A stretch of 64,000 nt of DNA from Actinomycetospora endophytica (lineage in GTDB: Bacteria; Actinomycetota; Actinomycetes; Mycobacteriales; Pseudonocardiaceae). The DNA lies in the NCBI RefSeq assembly GCF_021026375.1, contig NZ_JAJNDB010000008.1, positions 62,001 through 126,000 on the forward strand, read 5' to 3'. A program made the position numbers and the translations under genes. Under the pieces are notes generated by a model, which worked only from the letters and a program-made list of their open reading frames with translations, was not told the DNA's origin and did no database searches. Of this stretch, positions 43,976 to 52,586 are shown in pieces; within the stretch, counting starts at the first letter, position 1, and the number at the start of each line of letters is the position of its first letter.

Positions 43976-45871
43976 CTAGCAGGCCTTCGCCACGTCGCAC
44001 ATCAGCCCGGCGACCCGCGGGACGCCCCAGCCGGTCTGGTAGTCCCAGCCCGGCAGCGACGGGTACGCGCCATTGGTGCTCGGCAGCCCGCTCCGGACGT
44101 CGGTGGAGCTGATGTCGTGGAAGTCGCGGGCGTAGGTCGCGGGGTCCTTGCCGACGCGGTAGAGGTCGAAGTTCGCGAAGCCGAGCCCGCCGCCGGCTGA
44201 CGACGCCGACTGGATCCGCGCCCACATCCCCGCCCAGAGCGGCGACGACAACGACGTCCCGCCGCCTCCGCCGTCGCTGAACTTGCCGTCCGAGACGATG
44301 TCGTAGCCGTTGCCGAGGACGTCGCCGGACTGCGCCGCGACGTCGGGGATCCCGCGGCAGACGCTGGTCGGCGCCGTGACGCACGGCAGGTTCAGTCCCG
44401 GGGTGCCCTGCTGGTAGGCGGGCGCCGGGGTGAACAGCGCGGTGCCGCCGCCGCCGTGGGTCCAGCCGTACTCGCGGGCGCGCCCGCCGCGGCCGTCGGT
44501 GTAGAGCACCGTGCCGCCGACGCCGACGACGTAGGGCAGCGACGCCGGCGAGTTGGTGATCGGCACGCCCTGGTTGAGGACGCCGTTCCCCGCGCCGACC
44601 ACCGGCAGCGACGCCACCGGGCACGACGACCCGGTGTCGCCGGTCGAGGAGAAGATCGTCTTGCCCTCGAGCGCCGCCTGCCGGGTGATCGCGGTGAGCG
44701 TGGTGTCGAGGTTGTTGCCCAGGCCCTGCGCGACCGGCGGCGCCGGCTGCGGGTTCGTGATCGGGTTGTTCAGCACGCCGGAGACCACCGGCACCTGCTC
44801 GCACTCGCCGAAGCTCGCGGACGCCTGGCGCGGCGAGTCCTGGTCGTCGGTGAACTGGCTGAAGGTCCTGGCGACGTCGGCGTCGGACAGGTCGGTCCCG
44901 AAGTAGAGGTCCATCCCGCCGATGCCCGGGGCCATCCCGTGGGACGCCTGGGTGTCGATGTTCCACTCGGTGTGGCCGGAGTCGTCGGAGAAGTCGGTGT
45001 CACCGGCCGGGTGCTTCACCGTCACCGGCGGGTGGCCGAGCCGGAACCGGTCCTCGAAGGCCCGCAGGTCGGAGATCACCCCGTCGGTGCGGCCGTTGCC
45101 GAAGATCGCGACTCGCTGCCCCGACCCGGTGTGCGTGGGCGGCTGCTCGTAGACCGACCAGAGATCGGCCGGGGTGGTGCCGCCGGTGCAGGCCCCGGGC
45201 AGACAGGTCGACTGCAGCGGGCCCTGGGGCAGCGGATGCGGGGTGTGCATCTGCTGCAGCGTGTTGAGGCCGACCACGTTGGTGATGCCGAGGTTCCCCG
45301 GCAGCTGCGGATCCGCGGTGTTGGCGAGGAACTTCCCGTCGGGGGAGTCGAACCCGTGCAACGGGGTGGCGAACAGCTGCGACACCGCGTCGGCCGGCCC
45401 GTCGGCGGCGATCTGGTCGCGCGCCGCGGACACCGAGACCACATGCATGCCGGTGGAGGACAGCCAGGCCTTCGCGGCGTCGGCGGTCCTGGCGGGCACC
45501 CCGAAGCGGTCGACGAACGCGCCCACCGACAACGGCGCGGCCTTCCCGTTCTGTTGGGCGGCCAGCGCGGCCTCCTCGCCGGCCACGTCCGGGCGCTGCA
45601 GGGTCACCATGACGTGCATCGGTGCGTTGCCCGGCGCGGGCCCCTGGTCGGTGGCCTTCGCCAGACCGGGCAGCACGTTGCGGGTGGAGACGAGGCCGGG
45701 GGCCGGTATCGGGCCGTCGACGACCGAGCGCGGTGCGGTCGAGCCCGATGCCGCCGCTCCGGCGGGTGGCGCGGCCGGGCCCGGCGCAGCGGCCGCGGCG
45801 CCCGGGACGAGCACGGCGACGGCGAGCGCGGCGGCTGCGGCTACGGGCAGCAGTCGAGTGGTGACCGACAC
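43976..45871 (-). CDS. Secreted S53 (sedolisin) family serine-carboxyl peptidase
   Basis: The 631-residue preproprotein has a signal peptide (LLPVAAAAALAVAVLVPG), a pro-domain to about residue 210 and the catalytic domain. The Glu/Asp pair is in HTEWNIDTQASHG, the oxyanion Asp in FSSTGDTGSS and the nucleophile in GGTSLSSPLWAG. A calcium-site segment (DFHDISSTD) and GWDYQTGWGVP lie near the C-terminus. Sedolisins are endopeptidases active at acid pH outside the cell. Length and all four catalytic residues are intact. The gap to 46067 holds its promoter. Confidence 0.95.
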   Translation of the reverse strand: MSVTTRLLPVAAAAALAVAVLVPGAAAAAPGPAAPPAGAAASGSTAPRSVVDGPIPAPGLVSTRNVLPGLAKATDQGPAPGNAPMHVMVTLQRPDVAGEEAALAAQQNGKAAPLSVGAFVDRFGVPARTADAAKAWLSSTGMHVVSVSAARDQIAADGPADAVSQLFATPLHGFDSPDGKFLANTADPQLPGNLGITNVVGLNTLQQMHTPHPLPQGPLQSTCLPGACTGGTTPADLWSVYEQPPTHTGSGQRVAIFGNGRTDGVISDLRAFEDRFRLGHPPVTVKHPAGDTDFSDDSGHTEWNIDTQASHGMAPGIGGMDLYFGTDLSDADVARTFSQFTDDQDSPRQASASFGECEQVPVVSGVLNNPITNPQPAPPVAQGLGNNLDTTLTAITRQAALEGKTIFSSTGDTGSSCPVASLPVVGAGNGVLNQGVPITNSPASLPYVVGVGGTVLYTDGRGGRAREYGWTHGGGGTALFTPAPAYQQGTPGLNLPCVTAPTSVCRGIPDVAAQSGDVLGNGYDIVSDGKFSDGGGGGTSLSSPLWAGMWARIQSASSAGGGLGFANFDLYRVGKDPATYARDFHDISSTDVRSGLPSTNGAYPSLPGWDYQTGWGVPRVAGLMCDVAKAC

Positions 45872-46066
45872 GAATGGTCGAACGAGTCGGCGCCGTTCAC
45901 GGTGCGATCACCGCCGTGACGATCTCGTTGCCTCGCGGCCCACTCGCGTCTCCACCCGCGTCTCCACCCCGCCTCCACCCGCAGGACGACGTCCGCGGTC
46001 CGGGGCCTCCCTAACGTCGTTCTCGCCCCCGGAACACCGGGGTCACGGACCATCGGGGAGGACGAC

Positions 46067-46765
46067 ATGACCGCCATGGAGACCGCACCGCAGCACTCCG
46101 CAGGCGCCCACCGCGTCGCCCCGGCGGAGGCCACCGATCGCCGCCGGCAGTTCCTCCGGGCGGCCATGAACCCGACGCTGCTCTTCGGCATCGTCGCGCC
46201 GTTCGTGGTCTACGAGCTGCTGAGCGGGCGGACCTCCGTCGTGACGGCCCTCGCCGTCGGTGCCGTGTTCCCCGCCGCGGCGACGCTGTGGACGCTGATC
46301 CGCACCCGGCGTCCCGATCCCATCGCGCTCATGACGCTCGGCGGGATCATCCTGGGCCTGATCGGGGCGCTGATCTTCGACAGCCCGCTGTTCCTGCTGC
46401 TCAAGGAGTCGGTCGTCACCGGGACGATCGGGCTGGTGTTCCTGGGGTCGCTCCTCGCGGCGCGCCCGCTCACCTTCGTGCTGGCGCGCTCGATGATGGC
46501 CTCGACGCCCGCGCAGTCGGCCGCGCTCGAGGCCAGCTGGGACCGCGCGACGGTGCGCGCCGGGCACCGGCGCACGACGATCGAGTGGGGCACCGCCCTC
46601 GTCGTCGAGGCCGGTCTGCGCGCCGCGCTCGCGTTCGTCCTGACGCCCGGGACGCTCCTGTTCGTCTCGCCGTTCCTGACGGCGGCCGTCATCGGCCCGG
46701 TCGCGATCGTGACGTTCCGCCGGCGTCGCCGGGCGGCGGCCCGCCTCGCGGAGGACCAGGCCTGA
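46067..46765 (+). CDS. VC0807-like membrane protein
   Basis: The 232-residue protein has five or six membrane helices with the pattern PTLLFGIVAPFVVYELLSG, ALAVGAVFPAAATLWTLIR and FDSPLFLLLKESVVTGTIGL. This resembles the VC0807/intracellular-septation-like family of unknown function. An N-terminal soluble stretch of about 25 residues precedes the first helix. No functional partner is obvious in the neighbourhood. Confidence 0.78.
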   Translation: MTAMETAPQHSAGAHRVAPAEATDRRRQFLRAAMNPTLLFGIVAPFVVYELLSGRTSVVTALAVGAVFPAAATLWTLIRTRRPDPIALMTLGGIILGLIGALIFDSPLFLLLKESVVTGTIGLVFLGSLLAARPLTFVLARSMMASTPAQSAALEASWDRATVRAGHRRTTIEWGTALVVEAGLRAALAFVLTPGTLLFVSPFLTAAVIGPVAIVTFRRRRRAAARLAEDQA

Positions 46766-46771
46766 GCGGAC

Positions 46772-46815
46772 ACGACGGAGCCCGACCCACGACTCGATGG
46801 GTCGGGCTCCGTCGT
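46772..46815. terminator. Perfect 18-bp hairpin between convergent genes
   Basis: ACGACGGAGCCCGACCCA (46772-46789) pairs exactly with 46798-46815 around an eight-base loop. It lies eight bases after the stop at 46765 and just before the stop of the methyltransferase gene on the other strand. Confidence 0.8.
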
Positions 46816-46822
46816 CGCGTCG

Positions 46823-47722
46823 TCAGCCCTTCTGCGCGACGACGAGGTAGCTCTGCCCGTTCAGCCGCTGGGTGAGGGCGTCGAGCTCCCGCCCGTAGCC
46901 CTTGGCGACCTCGATGGCCACCGAGACCTCGGTGCTCCAGCCGCGCTCGCGCAGCCAGGCGGCGGGGTCGGGGCGCTCGTCGGTGTAGAGCAGCTGCGTC
47001 ATGTCGACGCCCATGGTCGCGGCGATGCGCCGGAACGCGGGGTCGGAGATCTGCTGGGCGACGTTGGTGAAGTCCTCGATGGCCCACTCCGAGCCCGGGG
47101 CGGAGCGCTCGTCGATGGCCGTGCACAGGGCGTCCTGGGCCTCCGGGGGCAGGTAGGGCAGGAGTCCCTCGGTGAGCCACGCGGTGGGCCTCGTCGCGTC
47201 GAACCCGGCGGCCTCGAGCGCCGCGGGCCAGTCGTCGCGCAGGTCGGCGCGAACGGCGCGGCGGTCGCAGCGCGGGGCCACCCCCTGGGCCTCCAGCACC
47301 TCGTCCTTGAACTGGATCATGAGCTTCTGGTCGACCTCGTAGACGACGGTCCCGTCCGGCCAGTCGAGGCGCTGGGCCCGGGTGTCGAGGCCGGCCGCGA
47401 GGATGACGACCTGGCGCACGCCCCGGTCGGCCGCGGCGGCGAAGTACTCGTCGAAGAACTTCGTGCGCGTGCCCATGTAGCCCGACATCATCTGCCAGGT
47501 CTCGTCCTCGGAGTCGTCCTTCGGCTCGGTCGGACGGACCGGCAGCGGGTGGGCCGGGTTCGCGGCGGCGACGAACGACTCGGCGTACGGGTCGGAGATC
47601 AGGCCGTCGGGGCGGTGCGTGTCGACGGCCCGCCCGGCGGCGACGACGAGCGCCGTGAGTCCCACGCTCGACACCACGTCCCACTGCTCGAACCGGCTCG
47701 CCAGGGCCTGGTCGTCCACCAT
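46823..47722 (-). CDS. Class I SAM-dependent methyltransferase, TIGR00027/LCMT-like
   Basis: The 299-residue protein matches the actinobacterial SAM methyltransferase family expanded in mycobacteria. Near the N-terminus it has WDVVSSVGLTALVVAAGRA, then VVILAAGLDTRAQRLDWP (SAM loop), VYEVDQKLMIQFK and TAWLTEGLLPYLPPEAQD. The substrate is unknown in most members. The ATG at 47722 is chosen because GGGGAGG lies eight bases upstream and the family begins there. A longer frame starting at 47791 lacks such support. Confidence 0.88.
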   Translation of the reverse strand: MVDDQALASRFEQWDVVSSVGLTALVVAAGRAVDTHRPDGLISDPYAESFVAAANPAHPLPVRPTEPKDDSEDETWQMMSGYMGTRTKFFDEYFAAAADRGVRQVVILAAGLDTRAQRLDWPDGTVVYEVDQKLMIQFKDEVLEAQGVAPRCDRRAVRADLRDDWPAALEAAGFDATRPTAWLTEGLLPYLPPEAQDALCTAIDERSAPGSEWAIEDFTNVAQQISDPAFRRIAATMGVDMTQLLYTDERPDPAAWLRERGWSTEVSVAIEVAKGYGRELDALTQRLNGQSYLVVAQKG

Positions 47723-47848
47723 CGAAAATGCCTCCCCGTAGAGGTTGTTAGCGTTCACAACGAGCGTCCGGGATAGATCCGACATGGGCAAGCGGAGGGT
47801 GACGATATTGACACGCGCGGTATCCGATTGCCCGCGACCGATGGATCC

Positions 47849-49132
47849 GTGCTAGACGACCGGCCCGTGACGGTCGGTCCGGGTCGTGCCCGCCAGGAAG
47901 AGATCTACCGCGACGGCGTCTCGGGGCGGCGCCCCCGGGTGCCCACCGCGCCCGCCGAGCGCGAGCGCCGGGGTCGGCGGGCGATGAGCCGGGCGGCGGA
48001 CGCGTACGTCAGCGGTGGCGCCGGGGCCGAGGCGACGATGCGCGCCGACCGGGCCGCGTTCGGCCGGTACGAGATCGTCCCGCGCGTGCTCCGGGGTTCG
48101 GTGGAGCGCGACCTCTCCGTCGACCTGTTCGGCCGGCGCCTCCCCTCACCGCTGCTGCTCGCCCCGATCGGCGCGCTCGACCTCGTCCGCCGCGACGCCG
48201 ACCTCGCCGTCGCGCGCGGGGCGGCCGCCGCGGGCGTCCCGATGATCGTCAGCAACCAGGCCGGCTCCCCGCTCGAGGCGATCGCGGCCGCCGGGGGTGC
48301 CGCGCCGCGCTGGTTCCAGCTCTACTGGTCGACCTCCGACGACCTCGTCGACAGTTTCCTGCGCCGCGCCGAGGGCAGCGGGTGCGACGCCGTCGTCGTC
48401 ACCCTGGACACGACGATGCTCGGCTGGCGCCCGCGCGACCTCGACCGCGGGCACCTGCCGTTCAGCCGCGGCCTCGGGATCGCGCAGTACACGTCGGATC
48501 CGGTGTTCCTGCGGCTGGCCGCGGACCGGGCATCCGCGCCGCGTTCCGGACCCGCGCCGCGCATCACTCCGCGGGCCGTACGGACGCTGCTGGAGATCTC
48601 CCGCCACCACCCCGGGGGCCTCCTGGACAACCTCACCTCGCCGCTGCCCCGGGCCGCCGTCGAGACCTTCCTCGACGTGTACTCGCGCCCGCACCTGTCG
48701 TGGTCCGACCTCGCGAGCCTGCGCGGGCGCACCCGCCTCCCGATCGTGCTCAAGGGCGTCCTGCACCCCGACGACGCGCGCCGTGCCCTCGACGCGGGCG
48801 TCGACGGGCCGCTGGTCTCGACCCACGGCGGACGGCAGGTCGACGGCGCGGTCGGCTCGCTGGACGCGCTGCCCGGCGTCGTGGACGCCGTCGCGGGCCG
48901 GGTGCCGGTGCTGCTGGACTCGGGGGTGCGCACCGGGGCCGACGCCGCGCTCGCCCTCGCGCTGGGGGCGACCGCGGTGTGCCTGGGCCGGCCGTGGGTG
49001 TGGGGGCTCGCGCTCGCCGGGGCGGGCGGGGTCGAGCAGGTCGTGCGGGACGTGCTCGCCGAGCTCGACCTGACCGTCGGGCTGGCCGGGGCGCGGACGC
49101 CGGCCGAGGTCGAGGTCCGGGCGCGTCGGTGA
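47849..49132 (+). CDS. FMN-dependent alpha-hydroxy-acid oxidase, lactate 2-monooxygenase-like
   Basis: The 427-residue TIM-barrel flavoprotein has PLLLAPIGALDL, PRWFQLYWSTSDDL, VVTLDTTMLGWRPRDL, LPIVLKGVLHPDDARRALDAGVDG (shown as LPIVLKGVLHPDD and ARRALDAGVDG), STHGGRQVDG with the catalytic His-Arg, and VLLDSGVRTGADAALALALGA. The loop and LGWRPRDL are typical of lactate 2-monooxygenase-like enzymes. Thr replaces the usual Asn in SNHGGRQ. Oxidation of a 2-hydroxy acid is likely. The start is uncertain: GTG at 47849 or 47867, or TTG at 47828. Confidence 0.87.
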   Translation: MLDDRPVTVGPGRARQEEIYRDGVSGRRPRVPTAPAERERRGRRAMSRAADAYVSGGAGAEATMRADRAAFGRYEIVPRVLRGSVERDLSVDLFGRRLPSPLLLAPIGALDLVRRDADLAVARGAAAAGVPMIVSNQAGSPLEAIAAAGGAAPRWFQLYWSTSDDLVDSFLRRAEGSGCDAVVVTLDTTMLGWRPRDLDRGHLPFSRGLGIAQYTSDPVFLRLAADRASAPRSGPAPRITPRAVRTLLEISRHHPGGLLDNLTSPLPRAAVETFLDVYSRPHLSWSDLASLRGRTRLPIVLKGVLHPDDARRALDAGVDGPLVSTHGGRQVDGAVGSLDALPGVVDAVAGRVPVLLDSGVRTGADAALALALGATAVCLGRPWVWGLALAGAGGVEQVVRDVLAELDLTVGLAGARTPAEVEVRARR

Positions 49133-49206
49133 CCAGAACCGTTGCTTCTGGCGGCGGTCATGACTGTGTCTTGGACTTCTGAGGTCGGCGTTCCGAGGAT
49201 GAGGTC

Positions 49207-50532
49207 ATGACGAGCACCGAGACCGACTTCCCGGCCGACGTCCGCGGCTCCGTCCTGCGCCGCGGCGACGACGGCCTGCCCGACGGGGTCGTCGGGTTCC
49301 AGACCGCGGACCCGCACCGACCCGACGTCGTCGTGAGCGCCCTCGACGCCGACGATGTCGTGGCCGCCGTGCGCCACGCCGCCGCGCACCACCTCCCGGT
49401 CGCCGTCACGGCGACCGGCCACGGCCACATGACCGGACTCGCGGGCGGGGTCCTCGTGGCCACGGGGCGGATGCGCGGGGTGAGCGTCGACCCGGCGTCG
49501 CGGGTGGCGCGGGTCGAGGCCGGCGCGCGCTCGGCGGACCTCGTCGCGGCGGCGGCCGGGCACGGGCTGGCGCCGGTGTCGGGGTCGTTCCCGGGGGTCG
49601 GCGTCGTCGGCTACACGCTCGGCGGCGGGCTGGGCCTGCTCGGGCGTGAGTCCGGGTGGGCGTCCGACCGGCTGCGGGAGGTCGAGATCGTCACCGCGGA
49701 CGGGGTGCTGCGGCGGGTCGGGCCGGGCGACGAGCTGTTCGCGGCGCTGCGTGGCGGGCGGCCGGCGGTGGGCGTGGTGACGGCGGTGTCGGTCGGGCTG
49801 GTGCCGCTCGGGCCCGTCGTCGGGGGTGGGCTCTTCCTCGACGCCGCGGACGCGGACCGGGTCCTGCCGGTGGTGCGGCGCGTCGGCGAGGCGGCGCCCG
49901 AGTCGCTGGGCGTGTCGGTCGGGGTGATCCCGATCCCGGACCTGGAGGGCGTGCCGGCGCCGATCCGCGGCCGGACGGTGCTGCACGTGCGGCTGGTGGA
50001 CACCGACGGGGCGGCCGCGCGAGAGGCGGAGGCCGCGCTGCGGGCGGTGTCCCCGGTGCTGCTCGGTGGGCTGCGGGAGTTGCCGTGGACCGAGAGCGGT
50101 TCGATCTTCGCCGAGCCCGAGGTCCCGCACGCCTACGAGGGCATGAACGTGCTGGTGTCGTCGCTGTCCGACGCGGCGCTCGATGCCGTGGTGGCCGCCG
50201 CGCGCTCGGCGTCGGTGGGGTGCGTGGTCGACGTCCGGCGGCTCGGCGGCGCGCTGTCCCGCCCGGCCGACGGGCCCGACGCGGTCTCGTTCCGGGAGGC
50301 GGGATGGATCGTGCGGGTGCTGTCTTCGCGGGGGGAGGTCCCGGACGCGGAGATGCGGGCGGCGCACGCGGCGGTGCTGGCGCCGGTGGCTGAGGTGACG
50401 CTGGGTCGGATGGCGGGGTTCGTGTACGGCGGTGCGCCGGTCTCGGACGAGGAGCTGTACGCGCCGTCGGTGCGGGCGTTGCTCGCTCGGGTGCGGGAGG
50501 CGGTCGACCCGCGGGGGATGTTCGGCGGGTGA
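49207..50532 (+). CDS. FAD-linked oxidoreductase (berberine-bridge/PCMH type), paralogue of the domain inside 2845-4629
   Basis: The 441-residue protein has an FAD PCMH domain with [29 protein letters not shown] (flavin pyrophosphate loop) and IVTADGVLRRVGPGDELFAAL. The BBE-type C-terminus ends VREAVDPRGMFGG. The His of the ATGHGH segment may bind flavin covalently, and the bicovalent Cys is absent (FPGVG). The sequence pattern closely parallels the oxidase domain inserted in the DUF742 protein. The ATG at 49207 has GAGGATGAGG upstream. It lies 74 bases after an alpha-hydroxy-acid oxidase gene and may act on its product. Confidence 0.88.
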   Translation: MTSTETDFPADVRGSVLRRGDDGLPDGVVGFQTADPHRPDVVVSALDADDVVAAVRHAAAHHLPVAVTATGHGHMTGLAGGVLVATGRMRGVSVDPASRVARVEAGARSADLVAAAAGHGLAPVSGSFPGVGVVGYTLGGGLGLLGRESGWASDRLREVEIVTADGVLRRVGPGDELFAALRGGRPAVGVVTAVSVGLVPLGPVVGGGLFLDAADADRVLPVVRRVGEAAPESLGVSVGVIPIPDLEGVPAPIRGRTVLHVRLVDTDGAAAREAEAALRAVSPVLLGGLRELPWTESGSIFAEPEVPHAYEGMNVLVSSLSDAALDAVVAAARSASVGCVVDVRRLGGALSRPADGPDAVSFREAGWIVRVLSSRGEVPDAEMRAAHAAVLAPVAEVTLGRMAGFVYGGAPVSDEELYAPSVRALLARVREAVDPRGMFGG

Positions 50533-50543
50533 TCGCGCGGTCC

Positions 50544-50681
50544 CGTTCTGAGCGAGGGGCCCCTTCGGTCGGCTCTATCGACTGCGGGGGCCCTTCGCTC
50601 GTCTCGTCGGGCCGGGTCGGCGTTCTGGCCGGGGGCGCCCTTCGCCGGTCTGTTCGAGCGAGGGGCCCGGCGCTCAGAACG
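50544..50681. repeat. Composite palindrome between convergent genes (family E)
   Basis: The outer arms CGTTCTGAGCG (50544) and CGCTCAGAACG (50671) enclose an inner pair AGCGAGGGGCCCC/GGGGCCCTTCGCT (50551/50587, one mismatch) and a third hairpin at 50633-50667. It is related to 9027-9063. It fills most of the gap between the oxidase gene and the sigma-factor gene. Confidence 0.65.
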
Positions 50682-50722
50682 AGCGGGGGTGGGGTGAGGC
50701 GGGGGTGGGTCGGGCGCGGGGC

Positions 50723-52438
50723 TCAGCGGAGGAGGACGTCGAGCGCCGGCTCGAGGAGGCCGCGGTGGGACGAGCGGGACTCGCGGAGCTCGGCGCCCAG
50801 CCCGAGCACGCGGAGCCGGACGAGCGGGGAGGGTGTCTGCTGGTCTTCGACCGAGTCGTCGTGACTCGGTTGCGAGCGGGCACTCGACGGTTGGGCGTGG
50901 TGTGTCGCATCCGGTGACCACGTCCCGGACGTCACCGTGCCGCTGCTCGCGACCTCGCTCCGGCGCGCAGGTCGGTCGTCGGAGCCCGACGCGCCGGCCG
51001 CGTCGGAGGAGCCGGACAGGCGCGCCGCCGACTCCTCGGTCTGCGGTTGGGCCGCGACCGACGGGACACGTGCGACGTCGGGTCGTGCGCTGGTGCCGGG
51101 ACCACCCGCCGCCGCACTCGACGGTCCGGAATCGCCCGCCGTCGTGCCCGACGAGCCGACACCACCCGCCGTCGTGCCCGACGACCCACCGGGCCCGCTC
51201 GGTGCGGAGCCGCCGGGAACGGTCGGAGCCGAGGGCATCCCGAGCGCCCCGGGGGCGGCCGGGCCGGGCGGCGACAGCCCGGGAAGCGCCCCCGGCAGCA
51301 CCGATCCCGGGAACGTCACCGCCGGGGCCGCCGCCTCGGGTACCGCCGGCGCGCCGGTGCCGAGCGCGGTCGCCGTCGCCACCCCCAGCCCCGCGAGCCC
51401 CACCGCCGCCGCGCCCAGGCGCCGGGCCCGCGGGACCTCGGCGGCGCGGACCACACCCCCCACCGAGCCGAGCACTCCCACGACCCCACCGCCGGCGACG
51501 ACCCACTCCGCCGTCGTCGGCCACGAGCCCGTGAACACGCCGGGCGCCGCGCGGTCGGCCAGGTAGCCGACGAGGGCGGCGCCCAGGACCAGCGGCGCGA
51601 TCGTCGAGCGCAGGATCCCGGAGTTGACCTCCCGCAGCTCCGAGGCGAGCGCCCGGCACTCCGCGCACTCGCGCAGGTGCTCCTCGACCTTGGCCGCGTC
51701 GCGCTTGGACAGTCCGCCCCGGGTGTAGGCGCCGAGCTTCTCCTCGGCCTCGCGGTGCCTGCGGTCGCGCGGCGGGGCGGCGGCGCCGCCACCGGCGAGG
51801 TGCTCCTGCAGGTACGCCTGCCGCAGCCCCTCGCGGGCGCGGTAGCCCAGCGCCGAGACCGCGTTCGCGGTGAGACCGAACAGCGGGGCGATGTCGGCGG
51901 GCGAGTCCCCCTCGACCTCCAGGTGCCACAGCACGGCCTGCCAGCGCTCGGGCAGCGTCGCGAACGCCCGGGCGGCCAGCGAGCGCTCGAGCCCCGCGAC
52001 CGCCGGATCGGCGAAGGGCACGACGGTGCGCTCCGGGTCGATGCCGATGACGTCGCCCATGTCCTCGGTGAGGTCGAGGCGGCGTTCGGCGCGGGTGCGG
52101 TCGTAGGCGAGATGGCGCAGCGAGGTGAGCAGGTAGGCCCGGAACGCCTCGGTCGGACCGCCTCCGGCACGGAGGATCTCCAGCAGGCGGGCGAAGGCGG
52201 CCGAGACCAGGTCCTCGGCGTCGGCGGGGGAGCGGGCGAGCTGGCGGGCCAGGCCCCGGGCGGCGTCGCGGTGGCGGGCGTAGAGGGTGCCGAAGGCGCG
52301 TGAGGACGCCGCGTCCCCGGGGCGCCCCCGCACGACGGCGAGCAGTTCCGCGTCGCTGCGGGCGTCCGCGCGTCCGGACCCGTCGTCCGGCTCACCGCCG
52401 GACACGGGCCCGTCGACCGGACCGCCGCCGTCCGCCAT
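50723..52438 (-). CDS. ECF-type sigma factor fused to an anti-sigma-like zinc finger and membrane helices
   Basis: The 571-residue protein has sigma region 2 (LYARHRDAARGLARQL, AEDLVSAAFARLLEIL, AYLLTSLRHLAYDRTRAERR) and region 4 (LPERWQAVLWHLEVEGDSP, LFGLTANAVSALGYRAREGL). A zinc-finger HLRECAEC (about residues 250-257) is as in anti-sigma factors. Three hydrophobic segments at about 285-385 follow, then a Ser/Pro/Gly-rich tail of roughly 180 residues. Fusions of this kind are known among actinobacterial ECF sigma factors, but function is little studied. It may be membrane-held and released. The ATG at 52438 starts the ordered protein. Confidence 0.9.
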   Translation of the reverse strand: MADGGGPVDGPVSGGEPDDGSGRADARSDAELLAVVRGRPGDAASSRAFGTLYARHRDAARGLARQLARSPADAEDLVSAAFARLLEILRAGGGPTEAFRAYLLTSLRHLAYDRTRAERRLDLTEDMGDVIGIDPERTVVPFADPAVAGLERSLAARAFATLPERWQAVLWHLEVEGDSPADIAPLFGLTANAVSALGYRAREGLRQAYLQEHLAGGGAAAPPRDRRHREAEEKLGAYTRGGLSKRDAAKVEEHLRECAECRALASELREVNSGILRSTIAPLVLGAALVGYLADRAAPGVFTGSWPTTAEWVVAGGGVVGVLGSVGGVVRAAEVPRARRLGAAAVGLAGLGVATATALGTGAPAVPEAAAPAVTFPGSVLPGALPGLSPPGPAAPGALGMPSAPTVPGGSAPSGPGGSSGTTAGGVGSSGTTAGDSGPSSAAAGGPGTSARPDVARVPSVAAQPQTEESAARLSGSSDAAGASGSDDRPARRSEVASSGTVTSGTWSPDATHHAQPSSARSQPSHDDSVEDQQTPSPLVRLRVLGLGAELRESRSSHRGLLEPALDVLLR

Positions 52439-52586
52439 CTCGGCACACCACCCCCTCGCGGGCGAGTGTGCGGGCGCGCACGAGAGGATCCCTGCAGCGT
52501 CACCGTCACGGATGACCGTCTCGCGCGTCGCCACCACAGGACCCGGCGATGGTGTACGGGCCGACGGACGAGTAGGAGAGGCGTGC

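Noticed and set aside
47723-47791. Longer start for the SAM methyltransferase
   Set aside because: The extra 23 residues show no family similarity, and a good ribosome binding site precedes the ATG at 47722.
47808-47830. TTGACA at 47808 as promoter of the alpha-hydroxy-acid oxidase gene
   Set aside because: No -10-like hexamer lies 16-19 bases downstream; TATCCG is only seven bases away.
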